Shown here: positions 32,801 to 41,073 of the stretch, piece by piece | How positions within the stretch are numbered: position 1 is the stretch's first letter | Layout: each line of letters opens with the position of its first letter | Assembly (NCBI GenBank): GCA_028532815.1 | Contig: JAQQAS010000052.1 | Coordinates: 62,001-126,000 of the forward strand | Length of the DNA: 64,000 nt | Source: Pleomorphochaeta sp. | Lineage (GTDB): Bacteria; Spirochaetota; Spirochaetia; Sphaerochaetales; Sphaerochaetaceae | Reading direction: 5' to 3' | Notes under the pieces: generated by a model | What the model was told of the DNA's origin: nothing | Database searches by the model: none | What the model saw: only the letters and a program-made list of their open reading frames with translations | Made by a program: the position numbers and the translations under genes

Positions 32801-33157
32801 GCTGAAGATCATCAAGTTAATGCTATGATAATATTAACTATATTAAATAATAGGGGCATAATTACAGAGCATGTTTTAAATGGTGAAGATGCAGTTGATG
32901 AGTTTAGTAAATCGCAAAACAATGAATATGATATGATTTTGATGGATATCATGATGCCTAAATTAAATGGCTTAGATGCTGCAAAGAGGATTAGAGAACT
33001 TGATAGAGAAGATGCTAAGAAAGTTCCAATTATTGCATTAAGTGCTAATGCTTTTGAAGAAGATAAGAAGAGAAGTCTTGAGTTTGGAATGAATGATCAT
33101 CTAAAAAAGCCAATTGAAATTCCTATTCTTATTCAAACTTTAAGTAAGTACTTATAA
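29897..33157 (+). CDS. Membrane hybrid histidine kinase with PAS-like sensors and receiver
   Basis: The 1086-residue protein has about six membrane helices in residues 15-165 and a long cytoplasmic part with two or three PAS-like sensor segments (about 180-690). A HisKA helix follows with His722 (FLSRMSHEIRTPL), then an HATPase domain (NAIKYTP, DNGVGI, GGTGLGL) and a C-terminal receiver with Asp1017 (ILMDIMMPKLNGLDA). It autophosphorylates and passes phosphate to its own receiver. The downstream output protein is not in the window. No periplasmic sensor domain is visible, so membrane or cytosolic signals are likely. AGGAG precedes the ATG. Confidence 0.92.
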   Translation: MLKNDVESEKTLHFYYTIYIFLLIVEGVHLILSYATEAFSLSNLIIPFLYIILAFIYINKFKSSEKKVTYFSIINIFILWSYITLNIILKNKIFFSGVFLIEFGIVLVYSNFKLIYKLLCLLLISLQLVLAHLYLGFGSNIVKENLLFISGLFIIILFSCIISDKIVQIYKDLIKESNQSSLKLNNTNKFLQTILNQEKIRILYFYLDDNSAVLASNNFSFGGETKIDNFLSYLRTNKIIPIEYFGIVQKAIDKTKEEGFHSMVVPVNKKDNSVWMKFNGTLDVESITNRERIIVSITSINDRKLIELKFKNALRQCSISIWEYDILSDKIFNYSDSVLEYYFYGKQIENASQTIIDRNIIYFKDISVFQDNLDKVKKGENNVSFDVRIFPTRNSSYSWVRLSFTCFKDNQERPTNAWVTIDNIDDAKASEKWFEIERNKNIDTRSGLLAMAELNISRNFVINYSNKYIDEELKDNSIKTMLDSFMKIGFSIDEKESIYNTINQDNLLEVYNKGQRIIENQFKIITGSNDIFYISNVVKLYLDLKTKEIIAFVFFYDITDSAVTKLAMDSILNSKFVYLAYVNILNSHMSISRTQLIDVTNASNVFRIYKDEWEVFIEKYVHPDDKEYVYKCVDIENVREQMKYKKSFNFTYRITDGGNMITMRRTHFVRSDKKSPYIVILEENISNEMISRIKHELVLKDALKQATQAAKAKSEFLSRMSHEIRTPLSAIIGLSELGVSSDNSNYKDYFNKINDSGQYLLGLMNDILDMNKIELGQVTLNSEFVDTEEFYEVILTIIRNQASKKNIKFEFIKNGPQYRYQYLEKLRVQQILLNVLNNAIKYTPKNGHVVYTITNVNKNGEKYVVHEVKDNGVGISKDFIKNIFNPFTRERNSLSDTEGGTGLGLAICASLVKQLNGEITVESTLNEGTVITITLPLTVTTKEKYLQHYKHNKKVDNSKMFNGKKILVAEDHQVNAMIILTILNNRGIITEHVLNGEDAVDEFSKSQNNEYDMILMDIMMPKLNGLDAAKRIRELDREDAKKVPIIALSANAFEEDKKRSLEFGMNDHLKKPIEIPILIQTLSKYL

Positions 33158-33181
33158 AAAAGAGGCTGCAAAGGCAGCCTC
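33158..33181 (-). terminator. Terminator of glgC
   Basis: GAGGCTGC (33162-33169) and GCAGCCTC (33174-33181) pair with an AAAG loop. On the minus strand TTTTTTAT follows. It lies 18 bp past the glgC stop and just after the convergent kinase gene. Confidence 0.88.
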
Positions 33182-33198
33182 AAAAAAATGTATAAAAT

Positions 33199-34491
33199 TT
33201 AAATGACTGTATTATCGGGAATAATGGCATTTTTTCTTATAACGATAATACCGTCCCTAATAGAATACATTTCCTTATCGATATCATCTCGTGGAATGTC
33301 GTCAACTCCAATTCTACAACCATTTCCAATTCTAGCATTTTGGTCAATGATTGCTCTTTTAATAATGGTTCCTCTTCCAATACCAATGTTTGGAATTCCA
33401 TTTTTATTATTTTTAGCTCTATCTTCTACGGTTTCATAGAAAGCAGAACCCATACAATATACTCCATCTAATGATGCACCACTTTCAATAATTGTTCTAA
33501 CCCCAATTATTGAATTAACTATGTATGCATTTGTAATTATTGAACCTTCACTTGTCAATGAGTTACTAATATTACAGAAGTTTACCTTAGTTGCGGGTAG
33601 ATGTCTTCTGTGAGTATATATTGGCATATCTTCATCATAGAAGTTAAATTCTGGTGTCATAGAAGCTAAATTTAAGTTTGTATCAAAGAACGCTTTTATT
33701 GTTCCTATATCTTCCCAGAATCCATCAAATAGATAAGCGTTAACCTTTCTCGTTTTAATAACATCTGGAATAATTTCTTTACCAAAGTCGGTTAAATCAT
33801 TATCTAAAATTTCATCCATAGTTTTAGAATTGAAAATATAAATACCCATACTTGCTAGATATTCATTTGATCCATTAACTTCTTTATTAAGTTCGCTTTG
33901 CATTAATGAATTAGGTACTTTGTATTCTTGAATATCTAAATCATCAGCAGGTTTTTCTAAGAATTGAGTAATTTGGCCATTTTCATTAGCACCAATAATA
34001 CCAAGTCCAGTTGCTTGAGCTCTAGAAATTGGTTTTGCAGCAATAGTAAGTTCAGCACCAGATTCAACATGTTTTTTTAACATGTTATGAAAATCCATAC
34101 TATAAAGTTGATCTCCTGATAAAATAATGTAATATTTTGCTTTAGTATCTCTAAAGTGAATAAGGTTTTTTCTTACAGCATCTGCTGTACCTTGATACCA
34201 AGTTTCACTTTGATATGTTTGCTCTGCAGCTAATATTTCAACGAAACCTTGGGTAAATGTGTCAAATTTATATGTATTATTAATGTGATTGTGAAGTGAT
34301 GCAGAATTAAATTGTGTGAGTAGATAGATTTGCATTATATCACTGTTAATACAGTTTGAAATAGGAATGTCAACAAGTCTATATTTACCTGCAAAAGGTA
34401 CTGCTGGTTTAGCTCTATCTTTTGTAAGAGGGTAGAGTCTGGTGCCCTTCCCACCTCCTAGAATAATAGCTAGCGCTTCTTGTTTTTTCAT
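33199..34491 (-). CDS. glgC: Glucose-1-phosphate adenylyltransferase
   Basis: It makes ADP-glucose from ATP and glucose-1-phosphate, the committed step of bacterial glycogen synthesis. The 430-residue protein has GGGKGTRLYPLTKDRAKPAVPFAG near the N-terminus, RLVDIPISNCINS, WYQGTADAVR, and a C-terminal left-handed beta-helix. AAGGGG precedes the ATG. Its start overlaps the glgA stop as ATGA, and glgA lies immediately upstream, so the two glycogen genes are coupled. Confidence 0.95.
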   Translation of the reverse strand: MKKQEALAIILGGGKGTRLYPLTKDRAKPAVPFAGKYRLVDIPISNCINSDIMQIYLLTQFNSASLHNHINNTYKFDTFTQGFVEILAAEQTYQSETWYQGTADAVRKNLIHFRDTKAKYYIILSGDQLYSMDFHNMLKKHVESGAELTIAAKPISRAQATGLGIIGANENGQITQFLEKPADDLDIQEYKVPNSLMQSELNKEVNGSNEYLASMGIYIFNSKTMDEILDNDLTDFGKEIIPDVIKTRKVNAYLFDGFWEDIGTIKAFFDTNLNLASMTPEFNFYDEDMPIYTHRRHLPATKVNFCNISNSLTSEGSIITNAYIVNSIIGVRTIIESGASLDGVYCMGSAFYETVEDRAKNNKNGIPNIGIGRGTIIKRAIIDQNARIGNGCRIGVDDIPRDDIDKEMYSIRDGIIVIRKNAIIPDNTVI

Positions 34492-35933
34492 GATAACCCC
34501 TTAGTGTATATTTTTAGATACGATAAAGCAGATTTTGTCCAAGTAAAATCTAAATTCATACTTCGCTTTATCATTTGGTTTAATGTTTCTTTGTCATTGT
34601 AATAAATATTCAAAGCCCGTTTTACTGTTTCAATTATAGCATGACTTTCTAGTTGAGAAAATAAAAAACCTGTTCCATCATTTGGAAATTCGCCAATATC
34701 AGTGATTGTATCAGCTAAACCACCAGTTTTTCTTGCAATTGGTAAAGTACCATATCTTAGAGAATATAACTGGTTCAAGCCACATGGTTCATATCGACTT
34801 GGCATGAAAAAGAAGTCACTAGCTCCTTCAACCATATGAGCATATTTATTACTAAACATAATATTCACACTTATATTGTCATATTTTGAATCAAGTTCTT
34901 TTAATTTATTTTGTATAACTTCATCACCTGTTCCAATAATTAAAATTTGTACATTCTCGTTTGATAAAATCGTCTCAAGAACTTTATGTTCATCAAGTAA
35001 TTCATAAAAACCTTTTTGTTCAGCAAATCTTGAAATCATACTGATCAGAGGGATTTCATCATTAACTTCTAGGTTAAACTCTTTTTGAACAAGCCTTTTT
35101 AGTTCTTTCTTTCCACTTAAATCTGAACTGTTGTAATGATTTTCAAAATAGATATCACTATTAGGATCCCATTCATCATAATCAATTGCGTTTATGATTC
35201 CAAAAAGATGGCTTCTTCGTTTCTTTAATATTTCATGAAGATTACAGCCTAATTCTTTTGTTTGAATTTCTTTTGCATAAGTTGGACTTACTGTTGTTAT
35301 ATAATCACTATAAACTAGACCTGTTCTAAGCATATTTACTTTTTTATTAATAGATGTCCCATCAAATAAGTCATCTTCTAATTCAATTGATGCTTTTAAC
35401 GCTTCAAATCTTGGAAAAATACCTTGATAGGCTAAGTTGTGAATAGTGAATACACTTTTACATTTATTAAAGAATTTATCTTTTGATTTTTTTAATAGGT
35501 AAGGGACAAATCCAGCTGTCCAATCATGAGCATGAAGTATATCTACTTTAAAGTCTAATTCCTTACATAAAGGAAAAACAGACTTTGCTAAAAGCATATA
35601 TCTTTCAAAATTGTCATTGTAAGGAGTAAAAGATGTGTCTCCATAGATTCCCTTTCTTTCACTAAATAAAGGGTGAACAAGAGAAAGATAGTCAACATTG
35701 TTAATTGTTTTCTTTACTACTGTAACTTTTTCTATGTTTGAATTTAATTCTACTTCGAATGAGGCAATAGGGGGAGAGAAGTCTTTTAATTCAATAAAGC
35801 CATAAGACGGCATAAGAACTGAAACCTTGTTATCTAAATCTGCTAAAGCTGCTGAAAGTGCACTTGTAACATCGGCTAGACCCCCAGATTTTGAAAAAGG
35901 GACTACTTCGCTTGTTATCATTAAAATATTCAT
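34488..35933 (-). CDS. glgA: Glycogen synthase (ADP-glucose type)
   Basis: This GT5 enzyme extends alpha-1,4-glucan from ADP-glucose. The 481-residue protein starts MNILMITSEVVPFSKSGGLADV, with KSGGL as a variant of the KTGGL substrate loop. HDWTAGFVPYLL and FFMPSRYEPCGLNQLYSLRYGTLP are the family motifs. The start at 35933 is preferred to upstream in-frame codons that add a hydrophobic stretch not seen in the family. There is no Shine-Dalgarno sequence, and TATAAT ends 7 nt before the ATG. It is coupled to glgC downstream. Branching and breakdown genes are not in the window. Confidence 0.95.
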   Translation of the reverse strand: MNILMITSEVVPFSKSGGLADVTSALSAALADLDNKVSVLMPSYGFIELKDFSPPIASFEVELNSNIEKVTVVKKTINNVDYLSLVHPLFSERKGIYGDTSFTPYNDNFERYMLLAKSVFPLCKELDFKVDILHAHDWTAGFVPYLLKKSKDKFFNKCKSVFTIHNLAYQGIFPRFEALKASIELEDDLFDGTSINKKVNMLRTGLVYSDYITTVSPTYAKEIQTKELGCNLHEILKKRRSHLFGIINAIDYDEWDPNSDIYFENHYNSSDLSGKKELKRLVQKEFNLEVNDEIPLISMISRFAEQKGFYELLDEHKVLETILSNENVQILIIGTGDEVIQNKLKELDSKYDNISVNIMFSNKYAHMVEGASDFFFMPSRYEPCGLNQLYSLRYGTLPIARKTGGLADTITDIGEFPNDGTGFLFSQLESHAIIETVKRALNIYYNDKETLNQMIKRSMNLDFTWTKSALSYLKIYTKGLS

Positions 35934-35940
35934 ATTTAAC

Positions 35941-35968
35941 ATTATACCGGCAATCAAATATAGGTCAA
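35941..35968 (-). promoter_or_regulatory. Promoter abutting the glgA start (leaderless type)
   Basis: Minus-strand TTGACC (35968-35963), 16 bp, TATAAT (35946-35941), then GTTAAAT and the ATG. The predicted transcript starts on or next to the start codon. Confidence 0.65.
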
Positions 35969-36027
35969 GAAAGAATAATAAAAAGCTAATCAAAAATTAA
36001 TAGTAATCTGTTAAAAAGTACTATTTT

Positions 36028-36058
36028 ATAATAAATCCCTTACAAAATTGTAAGGGAT
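36028..36058 (-). terminator. Terminator of trxB
   Basis: ATCCCTTACA (36035-36044) pairs with TGTAAGGGAT (36049-36058). TTTATTATAAAA follows on the minus strand. Confidence 0.7.
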
Positions 36059-36076
36059 CTTGGATTTATGATTTTC

Positions 36077-37003
36077 TTAATATTTATTATTAGTTACTTC
36101 ATCGATATATTCGCTAGCACTGTGAGCTGCTATTGCACCATCACTTGCAGCAGTTACAACTTGTCTAAATGGAGTGTTTCTAACATCTCCAATAGCATAG
36201 AAGCCTTTTAGAGAAGTTTCCATTTTTTGATTGGCATCAACATAACCCCAATCATCTAATAGTGATTTATCTAATAAATCTGTTTGAGGTAACATTCCAG
36301 CAAAAATGAATACTGCATCAGCATCTAATACTTTTGTTGATTTGTCGACTGTGCTTTCAAGTTTAATTGAAGTTACTTTATCATCACCTAATATTTCTAA
36401 AGGTCTATATTCCATTTCAAGTTTGATATTACTATTTTTAACTTGATCAACTAAATTAGCTTGAGCTCTAAATCTATTTCTTCTGTGAATAAGAGTAACA
36501 TCATCTGATAATTTACTTAAATAGAGAGCATCAGTTAATGCTGTGTCTCCACCACCGATAACCATGATTCTTTTACCTCTGAAGAATGGACCATCACAAG
36601 TTCCACAATATGAAACACCTCTGCCTGAGAATTCTTCTTCACCTGGTATATCTAGGTGTCTGTGAACAGCTCCTGTAGCCCAGATAATTGTAAATGTTTC
36701 AACTTCTTCATTTTTTAATTTAACAAAAAATTTTTCTCCTTTTTTCTCAAAGGAAATAAATTCATCATATATAATATTTGCACCAAAGTTTTGTGCTTGC
36801 TTTAACATTCTATCTGCAACTTCAAAGCCTGAAATAGGTTCTACAATCCCCGGATAGTTTTCGATTTTATCAATATACATAAATTGTCCACCAGTTGCTA
36901 ATTTTTCAACTAAATGAACTGTTCTACCTGCTCTAGCACCATATTGTGCGGCTGCTAATCCTGCAGCACCACCGCCGATTATTAAGATATCAGTCTTTAT
37001 CAT
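36077..37003 (-). CDS. trxB: Thioredoxin reductase
   Basis: The 308-residue flavoprotein uses NADPH to reduce thioredoxin. It has an FAD motif GGGAAGLAAAQYGARAG (10-26), the redox pair Cys133-x-x-Cys136 in SYCGTCDG, the NADPH motif GGGDTALTDALYLS and the C-terminal FAD motif YAIGDVRNTPFRQVVTAASDG. CGTCD replaces the commoner CATCD. GAGGAAAA precedes the ATG. It sits between its terminator and that of tsaB, so it is a single-gene unit. No thioredoxin gene is adjacent. Confidence 0.93.
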   Translation of the reverse strand: MIKTDILIIGGGAAGLAAAQYGARAGRTVHLVEKLATGGQFMYIDKIENYPGIVEPISGFEVADRMLKQAQNFGANIIYDEFISFEKKGEKFFVKLKNEEVETFTIIWATGAVHRHLDIPGEEEFSGRGVSYCGTCDGPFFRGKRIMVIGGGDTALTDALYLSKLSDDVTLIHRRNRFRAQANLVDQVKNSNIKLEMEYRPLEILGDDKVTSIKLESTVDKSTKVLDADAVFIFAGMLPQTDLLDKSLLDDWGYVDANQKMETSLKGFYAIGDVRNTPFRQVVTAASDGAIAAHSASEYIDEVTNNKY

Positions 37004-37090
37004 TTTTTTTCCTCATTTGAAATTTGATATTTATAATATAATCAATGTTGAATTAAAAATAAAGTTACAAAGTCACAAAAGGAGAAAACT

Positions 37091-37132
37091 AAAAAAAAAG
37101 CTACCAATCTATATCAAATTGGTAGCTTTTTT
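37091..37132. terminator. Terminator after tsaB
   Basis: GCTACCAAT (37100-37108) and ATTGGTAGC (37118-37126) pair. On the minus strand TTTTTTTTT follows; T-rich sequence on the right also permits use in the other direction. Confidence 0.85.
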
Positions 37133-37134
37133 AA

Positions 37135-37839
37135 TTAATTAGTGTGATCTTTTATCTTTTTATCTAATGCTATCTCAGCATCACTTTTTCTTATATAAGA
37201 GGGACCAAACCCTAAGGGGGCAGGACCATTTTTTTCATATTCTAATTTTCCAAGTACTGCTAAATGATATGCTAAATCATATTGTGATTCATCAACAAAT
37301 ATTTCTAGATTAGGAAGTTTTTCTCCAATTTCAGCTTTAAGAAGTTTATCATAAAACTTTTTAGAGTCAGGGCCTGTGATTAAGACTTTTTTCTCATCTT
37401 TTAATAATTCAATAGTTTCCTTTTCATTGATATCTAAATCTTTAGTAAGTCTTTCATTGTTTTTAAAAAGAGATATGTAAAAACGTTTCTTTCTAGCATC
37501 AATAGATGTTAAAATAGTTCCATCAAAATAGGAAACTGGATAAGCTAGTAGCTTATTTGTTTCAATAGCGACTAGAGGAGCTCCACTAGCTACACTTATG
37601 CCTTTAAGTGCACTCATTGCTATTCTCAAACCTGTGAAGGAGCCAGGGCCTTTTGTACAAACTAGTAAATCAATATCTCTAAGTTCAATATTTAAATCTT
37701 TAGTTAATTCAATAATTTTAGGAACTAGGTTTTCACTATGTTGTAAGCCACCAGTTAAATTTAAAGATATTTTACTTTTATCTGTCATTAAACATAAATA
37801 TAAAGTGTTTGTGCTTGTATCAGCTGCTAAAATATTCAT
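37135..37839 (-). CDS. tsaB: tRNA threonylcarbamoyl-adenosine biosynthesis protein TsaB
   Basis: This is the scaffold subunit that works with TsaD and TsaE to make t6A37 in tRNAs. The 234-residue protein starts MNILAADTSTNTLYLCL and has GPGSFTGLRIAMSALKG and SIDARKKRFYIS, the YeaZ/TsaB core. It follows tsaE by 13 bp. TsaD is not in this window. The C-terminus (GPAPLGFGPSYIRKSDAE) is normal. An AAGG site precedes the ATG. Confidence 0.92.
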   Translation of the reverse strand: MNILAADTSTNTLYLCLMTDKSKISLNLTGGLQHSENLVPKIIELTKDLNIELRDIDLLVCTKGPGSFTGLRIAMSALKGISVASGAPLVAIETNKLLAYPVSYFDGTILTSIDARKKRFYISLFKNNERLTKDLDINEKETIELLKDEKKVLITGPDSKKFYDKLLKAEIGEKLPNLEIFVDESQYDLAYHLAVLGKLEYEKNGPAPLGFGPSYIRKSDAEIALDKKIKDHTN

Positions 37840-37852
37840 TTTTAAGCCTTCT

Positions 37853-38266
37853 TTAATTATTAGTTAGAGTAATTTCTCTATCAAGATTATCTAGAATGTT
37901 GATATCAATGTAAATAGTATCATCTGGTAACATCTCTTCAATTTTTTCAGACCATTCAATTAAAGTTACACCATTACCATATAACATTTCTTCTCCACCT
38001 AGCATTTCAAACTCATCGCATCCTGAAATTCTATATAAATCCATATGATATAGAGGTAAATCTCCATCATATTCTTGTATTATAGTAAAGGTTGGAGAAA
38101 CTATAGCATCTTCAATATTCAAATATTGAGCAATTCCTTTTGCAATTACAGTCTTACCAGCCCCTAGGCTTCCTCTCAATGAAATAACTGTTCCACTTTT
38201 GCACATTTGCCCAATTTTCTTTCCAATTTCAATAGTATCTTCTGTATTATGACTAATAAATTGCAT
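37853..38266 (-). CDS. tsaE: tRNA threonylcarbamoyl-adenosine biosynthesis ATPase TsaE
   Basis: The 137-residue P-loop protein has Walker A GSLGAGKTV, SPTFTIIQEY and LYHMDLYRI, followed by IEWSEKI, the standard TsaE order. The start at 38266 has AGGAG 5 nt upstream. A longer reading would run into the preceding TPR gene. It lies between the TPR gene and tsaB, forming a t6A cluster. Confidence 0.93.
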   Translation of the reverse strand: MQFISHNTEDTIEIGKKIGQMCKSGTVISLRGSLGAGKTVIAKGIAQYLNIEDAIVSPTFTIIQEYDGDLPLYHMDLYRISGCDEFEMLGGEEMLYGNGVTLIEWSEKIEEMLPDDTIYIDINILDNLDREITLTNN

Positions 38267-38280
38267 GTGTACTCCTAATC

Positions 38281-39516
38281 CTAGTCCTCTTGGGAATGTG
38301 AACAATTTTCATTATGTTGATGTTCATGATCATGATCATGAACATGATCTTCAGAGGTAGGCATATCTTCAACAACTTCTTCATTTATTGGATCTGATAA
38401 TGTATCCCCTGTTTCTTCACAGTATTTTTTAACTAAATGAATTACAAGTGGGTCATTTTCATCAATAAGTCTAGATTTTTCTAATAAATATCTAGCTTTA
38501 TCGTAATTCTTGTCTTCAAGATTAAGAAGAGCATAATTTGTTAATAAGGTTAGATTTTCTGGTTCTAAATCAATAGCTGTATCTAAATAGAATAGGGCTA
38601 GTTCTCTTTGACCTTCTTCAAGTGCACAAATAGCTAGTTCATTATAAATTTCACTATTACATTCACCAAGTTTCATAGCTTCTAAAAAGCAAGGTTTAGC
38701 CTCAGCAAATTTTTCTTGTCTTCTTAGAGCCCAACCTTTGAAGAAGTGAGCATTCCAAACATCTGGATTATCTTTTAAGAAATCATTAAGGATTTCGATA
38801 GCTTTATCTTCATTACATAAGTTGATTTGATCATAAGCTTCTAAAAGTTTAGCATCATCTTTAATTTTTTCTGAAATATCACTAAGTATCTTTTTTACTT
38901 GATCTTTCCTTTTGTCCTCATCACTAGCTAGTTCAACAAATTTTTCTAAATTGTCTCTAGCAGCTTCGATATTATTTTGATAAACATGGAAATAACCAAT
39001 TTCGCAAAGTAAGTCTGGATTGTCTTTAAAGTTTTCTAAGCCTTCATTTAATGTATCAAAAGCTTTTTGTTGGAAATAATCATATTGAGTTTGGGATATG
39101 TCTTTTGTTCTTGTAGCTTGTGTTGAATAATGAATTGCTAAGTTAATATAAGAAGCTGGTTGTGGAGCTAGATGATTTACTGCAATAAACAATTCTTCAC
39201 TAAATTCAAAGTCTTCTGCTTTTTGTTTTGCTATTGCTGCTAAATTTAATTGGTTAATTGCATCCTTTTGTGCAGCTAGTACAAAATCTCTATAATATTC
39301 AAAATGTGTGTTAGAAGGATCCCATGCAACAATTTTTATCATTCCGGCTACGATTCTTTCAATTGTAATATCGTTTTGCTCTATTTCAGTTTTTCCATCT
39401 TCTAATTGTATTGGAATAGCAATGGAAGAATCTAATTTAAATCCATCAATTTCTTTTTCTAAACTTTTAGGTAAATTGATAAAAACTATGCCTTTTAACT
39501 TTTCTGTGTTTTTCAT
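38281..39516 (-). CDS. TPR-repeat protein with His-rich C-terminal tail
   Basis: The 411-residue protein has an N-terminal domain of unknown type (1-110), then tetratricopeptide-like helical repeats over about 115-365 (SYINLAIHYS, PDLLCEIGYFHVYQNN, VWNAHFFKGWALRRQEKFAEAKPCF, SEIYNELAICALEEGQ, LTLLTNYALLNLEDKNYDKARYLL). The last 24 residues carry HVHDHDHEHQHNENCSH, a dense His/Asp/Cys metal-binding-like tail. TPRs mediate protein contacts, and His tails often hold Ni, Zn or Cu. The specific partner is unknown. No signal peptide is present. It follows the 6S RNA gene on the same strand and precedes tsaE by 14 bp. Confidence 0.8.
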   Translation of the reverse strand: MKNTEKLKGIVFINLPKSLEKEIDGFKLDSSIAIPIQLEDGKTEIEQNDITIERIVAGMIKIVAWDPSNTHFEYYRDFVLAAQKDAINQLNLAAIAKQKAEDFEFSEELFIAVNHLAPQPASYINLAIHYSTQATRTKDISQTQYDYFQQKAFDTLNEGLENFKDNPDLLCEIGYFHVYQNNIEAARDNLEKFVELASDEDKRKDQVKKILSDISEKIKDDAKLLEAYDQINLCNEDKAIEILNDFLKDNPDVWNAHFFKGWALRRQEKFAEAKPCFLEAMKLGECNSEIYNELAICALEEGQRELALFYLDTAIDLEPENLTLLTNYALLNLEDKNYDKARYLLEKSRLIDENDPLVIHLVKKYCEETGDTLSDPINEEVVEDMPTSEDHVHDHDHEHQHNENCSHSQED

Positions 39517-39544
39517 AAATTATTGTCCTCGGGGATATAAGAAA

Positions 39545-39712
39545 ATGTGATGTGGATAGAGCTCGCTCTTGAACCTGTTGGTTCAAGGGGGATACTAGTT
39601 AAGCTAAAAATTCTGTTCCCAAAGACCCGAAGGTAGGGAGCAATGCAAGATAGCTATTCCGAATCCCAATGATTTAAGTTGAGCCAAGAGACATGCGCCC
39701 TCATCCACACCA
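39545..39712 (-). ncRNA. ssrS: 6S RNA (probable)
   Basis: On the minus strand, GTGGAT near 39709 pairs with ATCCAC near 39552 to close a long rod. Near the 3' end the hairpin CTTGAACC-AACA-GGTTCAAG (39587-39568) matches the well-known 3' stem of bacterial 6S RNAs. The middle, about 39600-39690, forms a large imperfect helix with a central bubble, and the length of about 165 nt fits. 6S RNA binds housekeeping RNA polymerase in stationary phase. It lies downstream of a coiled-coil gene in a ribosomal-protein operon region. Ends are approximate. Confidence 0.75.
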
Positions 39713-39883
39713 CTAAATAAACAAAATTAAGGTATATAAATTGTACACCATGATCATAAAAGTTTAAAGACTAATCTTTTGCTTTTACTTAAGGGAGAAT
39801 AAACAAAAGAGTGAGATGTTTCAAGGGGTAAAGGAGAAAATATTGGCAAAACACATATAAGATATGAATACTATAAATAGAAT

Positions 39884-39909
39884 AAAAAAAGACGAACAAA
39901 ATGTTCGCC
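39884..39909 (-). terminator. Terminator of the coiled-coil gene
   Basis: Minus-strand GGCGAACA-TTT-TGTTCGTC followed by TTTTTTT. Between it and the 6S RNA (39713-39883) I see no gene, only AT-rich sequence that should hold the 6S promoter. Confidence 0.8.
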
Positions 39910-39960
39910 TTTTATTCCGATAAGGAATCTATTGTGTAAATTCAAAAGATAAGATCTTGA

Positions 39961-40419
39961 TTAATTATTTTCTAAATCTTCTAAATCTAGTAATTCGCTT
40001 TCAAGTGCGCTTCCGGTTGTATAATCTTCAGCGGCATTAAGCTCTTCATTTAGATTATCTAGTAATTCAATATCTTCAAGACCTGAAATATCTTCAAGGG
40101 TATCGAGAGAGCGTGCAATACTTTGAGCTAATTGTTCAGAATTATCTTTGTATTCTTCAACATACTTTTCAAGTTCATTAACTCTGCTATTAGCAAAAGT
40201 ATAGTCCATTTTGAGTTTGTTATGTTCTTCAACTAACTCTTGGTGTACTTTTTTTAAGTCTTCAAACTCTTCTTGAACTAATTTTAGTTCTTCCTTGATT
40301 TGGTTATTCAATTCTTGAAGTTTAGCTTTATCTTTGTTTAGTACATCAATAAAAGCTTTTGTTTTTAAGACCTTTTCTTCAAGCTTAGTCATGTTTGATT
40401 TTAGTAATGTTGCGTCCAT
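39961..40419 (-). CDS. Coiled-coil protein, possible cell-division-associated (ZapB-like)
   Basis: The 152-residue protein is almost entirely heptad-repeat helix over residues 5-105 (KLEEKVLKTKAFIDVLNK, IKEELKLVQEEFEDLKK, VHQELVEEHNKLKMDY), followed by an acidic Leu-rich tail. It has no signal peptide. It resembles small division-associated coiled coils such as ZapB, but coiled coils are poor evidence for function. GGAGG lies 5 nt before the ATG at 40419. It is 15 bp downstream of rplT and shares its transcript, and a terminator follows. Proteobacterial 6S RNA genes often lie near zap genes, which makes the neighbouring 6S RNA noteworthy. Confidence 0.65.
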   Translation of the reverse strand: MDATLLKSNMTKLEEKVLKTKAFIDVLNKDKAKLQELNNQIKEELKLVQEEFEDLKKVHQELVEEHNKLKMDYTFANSRVNELEKYVEEYKDNSEQLAQSIARSLDTLEDISGLEDIELLDNLNEELNAAEDYTTGSALESELLDLEDLENN

Positions 40420-40434
40420 CGATACCTCCATTAA

Positions 40435-40794
40435 CTAGTTAGCTAATTCCTTTTTTACTGTATCAACAAGACTCTTGAAAGATGTTTTATCTTCAATTGC
40501 CATGTTTGATAAAGCTTTACGGTTAATAGCAATACCAGCTTTATTTAAGCCATGAATGAATTGAGAATAAGAAATTCCTTCAGCTCTAACTGCAGCATTG
40601 ATTCTTGCAATCCATAGTTTTCTGAAATCTCTTTTTCTTTCTTTACGACCGCGATATGCATATTGACCTGCTTTTGCAACAGCATCTTTTGCTACACGAT
40701 TATTGGTGCTTCTACGACCGTAGTATCCTTTAGCCTGTTTAAGAATTTTTTTTCTTCTGTCTTTACGTTTGGTTCCGTCTACTGCTCTTGGCAT
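40435..40794 (-). CDS. rplT: 50S ribosomal protein L20
   Basis: This is a large-subunit assembly protein that also represses its own operon in many bacteria. The 119-residue sequence begins [20 protein letters not shown] and contains [17 protein letters not shown] and [18 protein letters not shown], as expected. GAGGAG precedes the ATG. It is the third gene of infC-rpmI-rplT. Confidence 0.97.
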   Translation of the reverse strand: MPRAVDGTKRKDRRKKILKQAKGYYGRRSTNNRVAKDAVAKAGQYAYRGRKERKRDFRKLWIARINAAVRAEGISYSQFIHGLNKAGIAINRKALSNMAIEDKTSFKSLVDTVKKELAN

Positions 40795-40809
40795 TTTCTC
40801 ACTCCTCTC

Positions 40810-41007
40810 TTATTGATATGGAAGCAAAACTTTTACTTTTTTTGCTTCTGCTTCGCTTAGAACACCAGTATGACGTAAAGCTCTTTTACGTTTTGTGGTC
40901 TTTTTAGTGAGAATATGGCGAAGTCCTTGCTTTTTATAGCGAACTTTACCAGAACCGGTAACCTTGTACCGCTTTGCAGCGGACTTTCTTGTTTTCATCT
41001 TTGGCAT
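40810..41007 (-). CDS. rpmI: 50S ribosomal protein L35
   Basis: This small basic large-subunit protein has 65 residues starting [20 protein letters not shown] and ending near LPYQ. The length is normal. AGAGG precedes the ATG. It sits 15 bp before rplT and 66 bp after infC. Confidence 0.97.
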   Translation of the reverse strand: MPKMKTRKSAAKRYKVTGSGKVRYKKQGLRHILTKKTTKRKRALRHTGVLSEAEAKKVKVLLPYQ

Positions 41008-41073
41008 TTTTGTACCTCTTTCGCGCTCACAGGGAACAAGATTCCCCCTGCTAGCAACTATAATTTATACGTT

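Noticed and set aside
35934-35993. Upstream start of glgA adding 20 residues
   Set aside because: The extension is a hydrophobic stretch not found in the family, and a promoter occupies that DNA.
38267-38305. Upstream start of tsaE
   Set aside because: It lies inside the TPR gene; AGGAG spaces correctly to the ATG at 38266.
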